The notes beneath the pieces were generated by a model. That model did no database searches and was not told the origin of the DNA. It saw only the letters and a program-made list of their open reading frames with translations. Positions 9,643-20,330 of a DNA stretch of 64,000 bases are shown here, one piece after another; the stretch's first letter is position 1; every line of letters starts with the position of its first letter. Source of the DNA: Isoetes taiwanensis (lineage: Eukaryota > Streptophyta > Lycopodiopsida > Isoetales > Isoetaceae). The stretch covers positions 15,198,925 through 15,262,924 of the forward strand of contig JAJEKV010000018.1 in assembly GCA_021234155.1 (NCBI GenBank). Direction: 5' to 3'. A program made the position numbers and the translations under genes.

Positions 9643-12600
9643 TCTCAAATTCCCCTTGGAATTTGGGGTTTGGAAAGCTGGAGAAGATCCAGGTGATTAT
9701 GAAATGCTGGTATGCAGACCTTTTCTCCGCCAGGCTAAAAGTATTCATTACTGGGCCACGGACCAACTTGTCATTACAGATGGACATCTCAATGCAACTA
9801 TGGATTTGGAAACTGGCAAATTGATCTCTGTTGAGAATGCTGAACCTTCAATCTCAGACACTGACTCTGACGAAGCACAAAATATCTATCATGTTCAAGC
9901 TCCACCCGCGAGTCTGCCTCTCTCATCCTACCCGGAGTATGCTGATCCTTGGGGTGAGATGACGCTGGATCAGGACCACGCTGTGGCCGCTCTCCTGGAC
10001 CCTTACCTGGCTTCCTGCAATCGCATTCAACGTCTTGACTATTTTTCGGATACGGAACTTCCTTCTGCACCAGTAAATGTTCATGCTGTCATGAAGCAAC
10101 CATTGCTTGATGACACTCAACAGCCCCTTTTCTTCACCACTCAAAATGCTGCTTCTCCTGTCATGCTTCAACCTCCTGCTCATCATGTTCAGGAGGTCGT
10201 TCCCCATATTCAAACCCCAGAGGTGGACATCGTGGACATTGGTAACAATCAACCAGTCCACCTAGCTGCCAATCTTCCACCTACCTATAAAGCACGCGTT
10301 GTGACGCTGTTCAAAAAATTCAAACATATCTTTGCTTGGAGCTACAAAGACCTTAGAGGTATCCAAAAAGAATTGGGGGAACTCACCATTCCTACCAAAC
10401 CTGACGCACGCCCAATCTAGCAACGACAGTACAGGCTCAACCCAAATTACTGTGACCGTGTCAAAGCCGAAATTGACAAACTCTTAGCTGCTAACTTGAT
10501 TTATGAGGTCAAACACTCTGAATGGGTGAGCCCCATCGTCATTGCTCTCAAGCACAATGGTAAGATCCGCGTTTGTGTGGACTACCGAAAGCTCAATCAG
10601 GCCACGGAGCGTGATCATTTCCCGCTTCCCTTCACAGACTAGGTTCTTGAAGAGGTTGCTGGTCATGAGATGTACTCTTTCATGAATGGCTTTTCAGGGT
10701 ACAATCAAATTTCTATCAAGAAAGAAGATCAACTCAAAACTACCTTCACCATCCCGTGGGGCACTTTTGCCTACAAGGTGGTACCTTTTGGTTTATCCAA
10801 CTCTCCTTCCACCTTTCAACGCATCATGCTTTCTGTCTTTCATGATTATATGAAGGATAAACCTTTTCTCCGGATCTTTCAAGGTGACTTTTCAGCCTAC
10901 ATCTCCATGGATGATCACTTGGAAAAGTTAGAGCTGGTCTTTCAAAAATGTGATGCATCTGGCATCAGTCTCAATCCTGAGAAATGTACCTTCTGCGTCG
11001 CCTCAGGTATTCTTTTGGGTCATGTGGTTAGTAAAGAAGGCATCACCACGGATCTTGCTAAAATCAGTTGTGTACTGAAGGCTCACGCACCATCTAATAT
11101 CAAAGAGACACGTTCTTTCCTGGGTAAGGTTAATTATTATTCCACCTTCATTCCTGGACTTGTGGCTATAGCTGATCCCATTCATAAACTCACGGGTGAT
11201 GAATCCACTTGGGCTTGGAATCCTCAGGCAGAAGCTGCTTTCCAGAAGTTGAAGCTGTTACTTACTCAGGCACCGGTACTTGTTCCTCCTCAATGGGACA
11301 AGCCTTTTCACGTTCATGTTGATGTCTCTGCTTTTGCCATTGGTGCTATTCTTTCTCAGGCCTATGATGAGCAAACGGATAAACCGATCCGCTATGCCAG
11401 CCGGAAACTCAATCCTGCTGAGCGCAACTACTCTGTCACGGAACGAGAAGCATTGGGCTTAGTTTTCTGTGTCCAACGTTTCCGTCATTATTTGTTGGGA
11501 AGCAAGATCAAGTTCTTTGTTGATCATCAAGCTCTTCTTTACTTAATCAACAAAGCCACGCCCACGGGTAGAATTGCTCGTTGGGTCCTTCTTCTGCAAG
11601 AATTCGCCCCCTTCGAAATCGTTCATAAGGCAGGCAAGTCTTATGTGGTGCCTGATTACCTTTCACACATCCACACAGATGATACCTCCACGGGTGTTTC
11701 TGACGCCTTTCCAGATGCACAACTGTTCCTTGTCACCGCCATGCCACATTGGTTCCACAACTTTCAGCAGTATCTCCTCACTGGCGCTCTTCCATCCGCA
11801 GATCCCACGCTCTCTACAGAAAAGCTTCGCTCACGCCACCGTCAGTTTCTCTGTGAAGTCCGTGACTACACCATGGTTGCGGGGCATCTATACAAACGTG
11901 GCAAAGACATGGTCCTCCGTCGTTGTGTCCTTCCTCATGAGGTGCCCGATATCGTTCGACAAGCCCATGACGGGCTTGGTGGTGGTCATTTCAGTGGTGA
12001 CGCCACGGCACGCAAAATTCTTCTGGCAGGATATTTTTGGCCCACGCTCTTCAAGGATGCCCACGCTCACGCTCACATGTGTGACCTCTGTCAGCATGTG
12101 GGACGGCCCACGGCCCGTGACGCTCTCCCGTTGACGCCAGTCGCCACGCCACTCCCTTTCAGCAAATGGGGAATGGACTTTGGGGGGCCCATGGATCCTC
12201 CTGCGCGGCACACCCATGCCCGTTACATTCTGGTCATCACTGATTATGCTACAAAATGGGCGGAAGCCTGTGCACTTCCCGACAACACTGCAGCCAGCAC
12301 CGCCAAGGTTCTCTACACACACATCATCACGCGTTTTGGTTGTCCCACGGAACTTGTTAGTGATCGTGGCGTCCATTTTGTCAATCATATCATCAAGGAG
12401 CTGACGGATTATCTTCATATCCAGCACAGGAAGAGTACCCCTTACTATCCTCAAGGGAATAGTTTGGCGGAAAGTACAAACAAAATTCTCATCACTATTC
12501 TCAAGAAAATTTGTGATGCCTCTCGCACGGATTGGCAAGACAAGTTGCCTACAGTTCTTTGGGCTTACAACACCAGTTTCAAAATCGCTACTGGCCACAC

Positions 12601-12985
12601 TCCTTTTAAGTTGGTTTATGGTCAAGAAGCTCTTATGCCCTTTGAATATATCCTTCTGTCTCTTCGTTTCCAACTAGCTACAGCACATAATCCACCTGCT
12701 GCTCTTAAAGAAAGGGTTTATCAACTTGAACAATTGGATGAACTTAGGCGAGATGCCTATATTCGTGTTCTTCATGGCCAACAGTTGCAAAAATCGTTAC
12801 ATGACAAACATCTGAAAACCAAAACATTTCAAGAAGGTGATTTGGTTCTACTTTATGACTCTCGTTATAAAAATTTTCCGGGTAAATTAAAGTTTCGTTG
12901 GTTGGGTCCGTATCAAATTAGTGGTGCAGCCCAGTGTTTTCAAATTAGCAGAGTTAGATGGCACTCCATTACCTACACTGGTTAA
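9636..12985 (+). pseudogene. Tat-type pol: RT, RNase H, integrase
   Basis: The protease tail and linker run to 10420, where an in-frame TAG (10418-10420) interrupts; a second TAG lies at 10640-10642. RT motifs are VCVDYRKLNQAT (about 10570), the FGLSNSPSTFQRIM box (about 10790) and FQGDFSAY (about 10877-10900). In the last, the expected F-I/V-D-D is F-Q-G-D, so the first catalytic Asp of the pair is lost. RNase H follows (HVDVSAFAIGAILSQ, TEREALGLVFCVQ, FFVDHQALLYL). Integrase has an HHCC zinc site (GGGHFSGDA then CDLCQ) and a DDE core: D in WGMDFGGPM, D in VSDRGVHF, E in YPQGNSLAEST. The ORF from 10670 to 12985 is open for 771 codons, so decay is mild, but stops and the RT lesion inactivate it. 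No chromodomain is seen. Confidence 0.9.
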
Positions 12986-13973
12986 TGGTTTTCGCCTAAA
13001 ACAATTTCATACAGAAGATACAAGCGTTCCTACAAATGATCAACAACAAAATTCCGACTCCGAAGATAGTGACTAAGCAGCATATTTATATTATATTAGT
13101 GGCGAGAAAAACAAAAGGTGGGCATTGCCCATATACATCCGCTAATGGGCAGTGCCCTATTTACAAAATCCTAAGTTAAAAGAACCCCTACTACGGGTTT
13201 GGAGCAGAGGTGATGCGGAGCACATAGTAGAGGCAGTGCTCAGGATCCCAGCGTAGATGCACTACCACCTCGATGGGAGTAGTCTTGGGGTCAGGATGCT
13301 CCGCCATGGCGCCGCACCAGCCGTCCATACGGATGCCATGGTTGCGACATTTCCAGAGGTCCATCGCGTTCATTTTGCAAATAAGCCATTCCTGGCAATT
13401 AGTCGGCATAGTACATTCATCATCCATGCTCACGAACTGGTGTCTCAGCCTCGCACACTACTCGTCTTATATAGCCCAACCGCTTGGAACTCTGTCGACG
13501 TGGATCAATCAAACAATTGCTAACGTGGTTGCAATGCAAGATTATTTCTAAATCCAGCATCTTTTCTCCCACCACATATCTAGCCATGGTACTGTCTGAC
13601 AATTCCTTTTTATGATATCCCACTTCGAGTTGCCTGCATTAATTGTTATCCCTTCTTTTTACGCCCGTCTGTCATTATTATTTGTACCTTCGCCAAACTG
13701 TCAAATCCTACCGTTCCTTTACGACTTATCTCCGCCGTTCATCTGCCTTCCCTTCACTACTCTGGGACTTAGCCAAAATTTTGCCTCTCAATCGTCCCCT
13801 TTTGATCTGTTGCCACCTGGCCACATCAACGGCCCCTTTTTCCTTCTCATCATGCCCCTTCGCCACAACCGTATGCCCTAATACCTTTTCGCCTTCATTC
13901 GTTTTCGTCTTCCGCTCTCCGCCCTCCGGTTTCCTTCAATCCGCTCTCGAGCTTCCTCCCTTTGTTTCTTGCC
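12986..13973 (+). other. Spacer between pol and extra ORF of Tat element
   Basis: Just after the pol stop the sequence still reads like a pol tail in another frame for about 80 bases, then becomes non-coding. A pyrimidine-rich stretch at 13620-13960 precedes the extra ORF start and could be its untranslated leader or promoter. I see no motif that settles this. Confidence 0.4.
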
Positions 13974-16900
13974 ATGGCTGTTTCACCAAAATTCCCTACT
14001 CTTCAGGTTACTGCTCCCAAGGATCCAGCACTTTTTGAGTCTGTTATCTTCTCCACTCCCACCTTTCGTGATTCCCTGGCCGGTCCCAGTAAGGAAATTG
14101 CAGAACGCCACGGGCTTTATGAATTCTCCAAGTAGGACCTCCCTGCACCAAATCCGGAGCAACTCAGGCAGTTTGTCGCTCACATGATCAACACCACGGA
14201 CGGGTACGCCACCAAGGTCGACCAGACAGATATTCTGCTCACCCCGCTTCTTCTTTCTCAGGTATTCCAGTTACCTTTATGCAGGCATGCTTTATCTTGG
14301 GCTGCTTTACAGGAACAGGATGTTGCTCAATATGGTCAAACTCCTTATCAGGCCAACACTCATAGACTCTCAAACATTGCCAAGCCCTATGACCTCCTTG
14401 TTAAATTTCTGTGGCGCAAGTTTTATGGGTATTCCATCAAGAATACCCATATTAATAAGCAGTTTTTCAACATTGTCATCACAGCCATCCACTCCACCCA
14501 CTCTATTGATTGGCCCCAGATTTTGCTTTTACGTCTCCTTCATGAAATTGATCGCATCAGAGCATCCCCTTCTTCGGGCCATGAAACTACCATAGGTGGT
14601 CATCTGCAGGCCATCATCCGACATTGTGTCCCTATCCCCAGTCCCAGTTCTCAAACACATCAAAACACTACTTCTCAAGCATCCACCCGACCACTTCAAA
14701 TCCTATTCCTGTTGACCAACATGCTGAAACCTCACGCCCACATCATGACCACAACCAAGAAAGACCTATATTAGTTTCCTCTTCGTCCACAGAAACTGAC
14801 CACCAACACTCTCACAATGTTTCACAGGAGTCCCACTCTCACAGACACCACTCTCACAGACAACAGGGCCCACCACCTCCACCATCCAGACAGGCCTTGT
14901 ATCAATATCAACAAGATGTTCAAGCTGTCATGCTCAAGCTTCAAGACTCTCAGGAAACTTTCATGAACGGAATTCAAGGTTACATGGAGACCACGGAAGC
15001 ACTTCACAGGGACTTCCAGGCCGCCACCATTAAGATTCAATCTCTTGAAGATAGTCTTCAACAAAAACACGAGGCTCTTTTACAGGCCCGTGAATCTCTC
15101 AAAGCTGAACAGGAATAGACTAGCCTGCTCGTTGATCAACAGGCTCAGTTACAGTCAACCATTCAAGAATTATTGGCTACCAACAAGGATAAGGATCAAC
15201 TCCTTGGAGAAAAGGATAAACTCCTTGCAGATCTCCAAACCATGTACACGGAGCTCTCTCAGAATTACAACAACCAGCTTCTAGATCTTGGTGAGCGCAA
15301 TGCGCGCATCACTTCTCTCGAAGACCAACTTTCCACGCTCGAACATCAGGTCACGCCTCTCCAGGCTCAACTCACTGAAGCCCAGAAGCAGAAAATAATT
15401 GATGATACCGAAATTGCCGCTCTTTGGCTTCAAAGCTCCACACAAGTGCCTTCATCTTCACACGGCACGCTATCTCACAAACGGTTCCGTGACCAATCCC
15501 GTCTCTTGCTCGAAAAAGATAATCAGACCCGAGACTTGGAACATCAACTCAAGCAAGCTGTTCAATCTGCGGAAGAAGCACAAAATCAACAGGAAGTATA
15601 CATTGATCTTGCTCTCCAAATTCCTCAGGATTTTTTTACCCCTTCTAGCTATTTGGATTACGTAGTAGCCCGACGCTATTCATTTCTTCTCAAGTGGTAT
15701 TCGGCACTTTCGGAGCCACTGGGCAGTGAGGATTTTCTACGGATCTGGCCGGACCTTTCCATGGAAGACAAAGGCTTACTCTGTGCACTCTTAGTCTTTG
15801 ATCAACTCCACTGTGCAGATCCCGATTTTGTCATCTTCCGAGCCTATGGCTTATATTTTTCATGATTTTTATCTGGCTGATACACAGGATACGTTCTTAG
15901 ATAGGCCTCATCGGATTTTTCAAGGCAACCCTCATGCTCATTGGCTGTTATTGAAAAACAATCAGTATCTCCAGGATCCTGCTCACGCCAACACTTTTTG
16001 CACGGAGTACATGCCTGATCTTGCTCATCACCTACTTCTCTGGCAAGCTGAGACGTTGGAACAGGTGCGGAAGAATTTAGCCCATCCTGAAGATCTTCCA
16101 TTTGCACAACTTTACATGCAGCACCTGGGTGGCTACAACAACCTGTGTGCCCTTCTAGACAACAAGACTATACCCACGGGTTGGGTTAATCCTTCAGTTT
16201 ATACCATGCTCTCAGGCTCTGATTGGGATCAGTGGTGCCGTGCTCTGGATGCCGATCTTGTTCGTGAATTCAGGGAGCAGGCCCAGCAATCCACGCCAAC
16301 AGGCATTGCTCAGTCTCCATATGCTTCCTTAGGTGCACCCCCGCGCCCCAGATATCTCACTGCGGATTGGCGTCTTCCATTTTGGACTAAATTCATGGAA
16401 GGCCACGCTGACTGGACTCCTGTACAGATCTCCACTGATCTTAGGTGGGATCCACGATTTATACGCCGCTCTAATTGGAAGAATGGTGCCACTTTGGAGC
16501 ACACTGAAAATTGGATCTTCATCCCCAATGAGCGTGGATGGCAGACCCCCACGCAAGCTGTCTCCGGACTTGATCTTTTTTTGGAGCATGCTGCAACCTC
16601 CCCAGATCCATCTGTTCACAGACAAGCAGGATTTTGTGCTGCTTTAAAGTGCCTCCTGTTGAGTTCTCTCAACCGACAGTGTCCCATCTATTATTGCAAC
16701 CCGAATGCCAGCGTAAGTGCCTTCGGTCTTCAGACTTGCCTTCTCATGGAATGCCAGTATGTCCCTGCTGACACACACCGTGCCTTGGAAGAAATGGTGC
16801 ACTCTGGCTTTCTCATTGACGCTCTTCCAGCCATAGGTGTCAACACTCCTGAAGCTCTCCAGGCACGCCAAGATCTCATTGGGAACTATCATAATGGCCC

Positions 16901-17002
16901 CCGTCCTCATACCCGCCAGGATGAATTTCAGACTGCTGGGTTCCCGCCATCTGAAACTGTTCCTCCTTTTCTCCTCCCTGAGTGTCGTTTGGTGGGGGGG
17001 AG
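13974..17002 (+). pseudogene. Extra 3' ORF of Tat-type element, coiled-coil protein of unknown function
   Basis: An ATG in good context (GCCATGG, 13974) opens a frame of about 1,000 codons, broken by a TAG near 14134, a frameshift between 14620 and 14774, a TAG at 15116-15118 and a frameshift near 15850. The N-terminal third is globular. The middle (about 14880-15600) is a long heptad-like coiled coil rich in Gln, Glu, Leu and Lys (for example SLEDQLSTLEHQVTPLQAQL). The C-terminal third is globular and Trp-rich (YLTADWRLPFWTKFM, WDPRFIRRSNWK). It lies downstream of integrase on the same strand, as extra ORFs do in some Tat elements. I do not recognise a domain; a structural or RNA-handling accessory role is only a guess. 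Confidence 0.75.
16990..17002 (+). other. Polypurine tract of Tat element
   Basis: GGTGGGGGGGAG sits immediately before the 3' LTR start at 17003 and fits the plus-strand primer site. The extra ORF reads through it into the LTR. Confidence 0.8.
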
Positions 17003-17596
17003 TGTTAGTCCTGTACGTCCTGGTACAGGACTATTCATGCACATTGAGGACCAGGTCAAGAACAAGGAGCCACAGCCAGGTCCAGGTCAGTCGTCAAAAG
17101 CCTAGCAGAAGACCAAGCAGCAGACCACGCAGAAGGCCACGCCCACGCCAAAGAAGAGGTCGAGAACAGACAAGTGACGGGCCGTCAGCGTCAGCGTCAG
17201 CGTGATTTCAGGCACCTCAAGAGGCACCGCCAGCATTCCTGCAAATTAGGCCTCCTTCTAGGAGTCGGCACCGAGATCTGACAAAGTGTCTATATTGGGC
17301 CAGAGGCCATTGTACTATATATATGAGCAGAGCTAGCACTCAAGTTTGGAGATGAGTTTTTGGTCTTGTCTCCATTTTGTTTCTCTCTATTGCGAGAGCT
17401 CAGGTATCATCATTGACATCAAGGAGTTTTGTTCTCATCATTGTGTTCTCATTGTTTTCTGTTGTTCTCTCTCTTTTCCTTTTCCTTCGTTTCTTTTGCA
17501 AATCCCGCGTGACACAACTACCGGATTCTCCTGTTTGATCCACGGGTCCTCACAGAGGGCTGTCTTGCAGGAATTCCCGAACCCAGACCCCAAACA
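17003..17596 (+). repeat. 3' LTR of Tat-type element
   Basis: 594 bp, TGTTAGTCC to CCCAAACA, followed by TSD TTGCT (17597-17601). It carries an extra short segment (GATCTGACAAAGTGTC, about 17275) relative to the 5' copy, and lacks a 15-bp CAG/CAA unit present there. Confidence 0.93.
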
Positions 17597-17601
17597 TTGC
17601 T

Positions 17602-18043
17602 TTGGCCATGGCGATGGGTCCCCAACGCCTGAAAGCCTGCTGGAAGGACAAGCAAGCTCAGTGGTCTCACGCTGGGGTGTACAAGCTGTTACGCACTAGC
17701 ACCTCTAGTGATAACCAACACACTAAAAGGGCGGATCCTTCAAGGAAATCGTTATCCAATGCGCCCCAACCGTTCCAGGCTTTATCCCATACCCCATAGA
17801 CCATATCAATTCCTCTCCTCCTCGAGATGCTTGCCCACATGTGGAACACACCAATGTTGCCACGAGGAATTGAACCTTGGGCTCTGATACCAAATGTTAC
17901 ACACCAGCACCTCTAGTGATAACCAAAACACCAAAAGGGTGGATCCTTCAAGGAAATCGTTATCCAATGGGCCCCAACTTTTCCAGGCTTTATTCCATAC
18001 CCCATAGACCATATCACAGGCAAACAGATGCGTACAGGTACGG
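17602..18043 (+). pseudogene. LINE ORF2 continuation, interrupted by TRIM
   Basis: The LINE frame cut at 2302 resumes at 17602 (LAMAMGPQRLKACWKDKQAQ) and runs to 17686, where the 330-bp TRIM interrupts. After the TRIM, AAACAGATGCG (18017 on) restores the frame as VYKQTDAYRYG for a few codons, then the sequence changes to the repeats of the H3-like element. The LINE boundary there is approximate. Confidence 0.7.
17687..18016 (-). mobile_element. TRIM (miniature LTR retrotransposon), 330 bp
   Basis: Two 122-bp terminal repeats (17687-17808 and 17895-18016) start TGTTAC and end ATATCA. The 86-bp middle holds GCTCTGATACCA next to the right repeat, the reverse complement of the initiator-Met PBS TGGTATCAGAGC, so the element lies on the minus strand. 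Near-perfect TSDs CAAGC (17682-17686) and CAGGC (18017-18021) flank it. It has no coding capacity and depends on other elements. It sits in the LINE coding region and splits its frame cleanly. Confidence 0.9.
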
Positions 18044-18113
18044 ACAAATTAAGTCAGGATATGTCCTTAGTTTCTTGCTTTGCACTTGTTTGGGGATAGA
18101 TCCATGGTCAAGC

Positions 18114-18181
18114 ACTCAGACAGTGTGCGAGAGGCTTGAGCTAATTTTTAACTAAGGCCCTGGGCGCATTCTGTGAGTAGT
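18114..18181. repeat. Palindromic repeat R1
   Basis: An imperfect palindrome of about 70 bp: an ACTCA-type left arm, a core close to AGCTAAATTTTAGCT, and a right arm ending TGAGTAGT. It lies within a unit of about 200 bp that recurs at R2. It sits on the 3' side of the H3-like ORF. Confidence 0.8.
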
Positions 18182-18317
18182 GGACTCTTGTTTGGGTCCT
18201 AGGTAACTTAAAAAGTTTGATATGAGGACAGAATCTTGCTTATCTCTAGGAGTTAAGCTAGGATATGCCCTTAGTTTCTTGTTTTGGACTTGTTTTGGGG
18301 TAGATCCACGGTCGAGT

Positions 18318-18386
18318 ACTCATATAGTGTGCGAGAGGCTCGAGCTAATTTTTAGCTAGGACCCTGGGTGCACTCTGTTAGTAGTC
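18318..18386. repeat. Palindromic repeat R2
   Basis: Second copy, 204 bp after R1. The surrounding unit (GGATATGYCCTTAGTTTCTTG onward) is also repeated, so R1 and R2 are tandem copies of a unit of about 200 bp. Confidence 0.8.
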
Positions 18387-18547
18387 GACTCTTGTTTGAT
18401 CACCTTTTGTTCAATTTAATAAAAACAAAACATGCATGCCACTATTATGACCAATTAAAAGATATTATAGCAACAGTTAACTTAAATTAACTAACTTTTG
18501 TATTACAAAATTTTACAGTCCTACATATTATACAAATTCTACACAAT

Positions 18548-19695
18548 CTAGCAGTCCTCCTTCTTGATGAATCTGGCTAGCTTCATATCCCTAGGCATGC
18601 AAGTTATGCAAGTTACTCTCTTAGCATGAAGAGCACATGCTAGGGAATCTTTAAAATGATGAACCAGCTTCTGCTCCGCTGCTTCCTGTAATGCAAGCAA
18701 TATATCATCTGTTATTCGCTTGTCTTTTTTGAACTCCTACAAGATCTCACATGTCAATCTTGCAAAGGCGGCTCTTGGTATCAGAAGTCCATAGCTCCTC
18801 TGGAAGTGTCGAATCTTCCGGGTAGCTTTCGCAAAGTATGAATCTTTGTTCCTCTTCGTGGGCTTCTTTGGTGGTACTGGTCTTTTCGAGGGTGGTTTCA
18901 GGATGTTTTCCTTCGTGGGCCTTCCTCCTTCCATGTACCGGAACTTGTGTTCTTCATAATACTTGGCGTAAGCCTCGTACATCCTCGTGTACTCTTTGTA
19001 CTCTGCCATCTTCTTCTTGTACTCTCGTTTATGCTTGAGTACATACGGCTCCCGTGCTGGCTTGTTTGGCTTCTTGGGATCCACATTTGTTCTAGACCAG
19101 TTGGGTAGGGAGGTTCTCATTTCTTTGTTACCTAAATTTGAAGGTCATGTTTCTTCTGTGCGGTGTGGTATCCTCCAAGCGTCATCCTCTGACTCAGTGT
19201 CTGATGACCGTGGTGGTTCATCGGGTTCCCTCTCTATGATCCTCACCCCTTTGATGGGTGTCTTCTTTGTTTTCCTTGCAGGTGTTTTCGCCAGGAGTGG
19301 ATCCTTGCCCTTTTCGGCCTTTTATCGTGCAAGTTCTTCCCTTTCTACTAATCTTCTTTTCTTCTCCTCCCTCTTTCGCCTTTGAATCTTTCGCAGGCGA
19401 CGAATCTTCCTCTCCGCAGTTTGTTCATCTTGGTCATCGTCAACTTGTTCCTCATCCTGCTGCATTTCGAGGTTCTGTTCTGTTCTTGATTTTATTGCTC
19501 TGGATCCGCATTTTCGGAATCTTCAGTTCTTCCGCATTTTGGGGCCTCCCTCGCCTTTTGTTTGGCAGCGAGAACTTGTACGCTGCTTGTTCCGTCTTCC
19601 ATAACTACTCTGGCAGTTTGTTTGGTGCGAGCTAGAGCTGATATCACCTCGATCACTGGCGCCCTAAAATTGTCTTGTAGGTCGGAGCTAAGCAA
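18548..19695 (-). pseudogene. Histone-H3-like protein encoded at gag position of an LTR element
   Basis: The N-terminal frame (19695-19492) contains ALARTKQTARVV, matching the first residues of histone H3 (ARTKQTAR), with a CTA codon where H3 has its ATG. After a TAA (19492-19494) and a frameshift, one frame runs to 18548. It starts with an acidic then basic linker of some 200 residues (QQDEEQVDDDQDEQ, REYKKKMAEYKEYTRMYEAY) and ends in an H3 fold: KIRHFQRSYGLLIP, then [23 protein letters not shown] and [11 protein letters not shown]. In-frame stops at 19322-19324 (TAA), 19145-19147 (TGA) and 18737-18739 (TAG) make this copy dead. Loop 1 has the canonical H3 length, so it looks like H3 rather than CENH3. 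A 9-bp duplication adds three residues before MPRD. It directly follows LTR and PBS. Homology is by eye but spans tail and fold. Confidence 0.85.
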
Positions 19696-19837
19696 CTAGG
19701 GGAGGAACCATAAGGTACTATTTATAGGTTTGGGAGTTTTAGGGTTTCCACCTGTAATTTTCATGTTATTTAACTATTTAGAACCTCATTATTTGCTGGC
19801 TTGAAATATTTGGTTCTCTAAGGAAAAATTTATTCCC

Positions 19838-19909
19838 ACTACTCACATAGACCGCGAGAGCCCTGAGCTAAATTTTAGCTAATGCCCTAAGCGCACTCTA
19901 TGAGTAGTC
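19838..19909. repeat. Palindromic repeat R3
   Basis: Same palindrome as R1/R2 with core GAGCTAAATTTTAGCTAA, on the 5' side of the H3-like ORF (minus-strand sense). Confidence 0.8.
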
Positions 19910-20033
19910 ACTCTTTCTTAACTTAAATATATGTTTTCTAGATACATTCTTAGGGATATGACAGGTTTTTAAGCCTCGTTATGCTATCAGATTACTCTAC
20001 TTATCTATATTTCTTGGTGAACTATGGTCAAAT

Positions 20034-20102
20034 ACTCATACAGTGCACGAGAGCCCCCAGCTAAATTTTAGCTAAGGCCCCAGGCGCATTCTGTGAGTAG
20101 TC
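20034..20102. repeat. Palindromic repeat R4
   Basis: Fourth copy, 196 bp from R3, between the PBS and the H3-like ORF. The centre AGCTAAATTTTAGCT is a perfect inverted repeat around one base; the outer arms pair imperfectly. Confidence 0.8.
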
Positions 20103-20315
20103 ACTTTCTAGTGGCCAAAATTTTCAGGTTTTATTAAGATTTTTAACTTCACTTTTTCTAACTATTACTAGCTTAGCTTATTATTCTAAGATGAGAAAAA
20201 AAATTTCCCATTTTTTTAGGCTCATACTTGGATTGTTATCTCCAAAATGGAAGTTCTAACTGTTAGTACTAACTGGGAAATGGCCAGTGCTCAATCTTAG
20301 TCCTCCAAGATCATT

Positions 20316-20329
20316 GCTCTGATACCCCA
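20316..20329 (-). other. Primer-binding site of H3-like element
   Basis: GCTCTGATACCCCA is the reverse complement of TGGGGTATCAGAGC. This is the initiator-Met type PBS with two extra G, next to the inner end of the LTR. It fixes the element on the minus strand. Confidence 0.8.
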
Positions 20330-20330
20330 C

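Larger units (their letters stand above)
2303..17596 (+). mobile_element. Ty3/Gypsy LTR retrotransposon, Tat-type, 15.3 kb with nested Copia
   Basis: Two LTRs (2303-2892 and 17003-17596) flank gag, protease, RT, RNase H, integrase and a long extra 3' ORF. The 5-bp target duplication TTGCT is present at 2298-2302 and 17597-17601. Removing the element plus one TSD restores the interrupted LINE reading frame. The domain order PR-RT-RH-INT is Ty3/Gypsy. The large extra ORF after integrase and the absence of a chromodomain fit the Tat lineage. Without the 4.2-kb nested Copia element it is about 11.1 kb. Several frameshifts and stops, and a damaged RT active site, make it inactive. Confidence 0.92.

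Noticed and set aside
18548-19120. Reading the H3-like fold as a centromeric H3 (CENH3)
   Set aside because: Loop 1 has canonical H3 length and the tail is ARTKQTAR, neither typical of CENH3.
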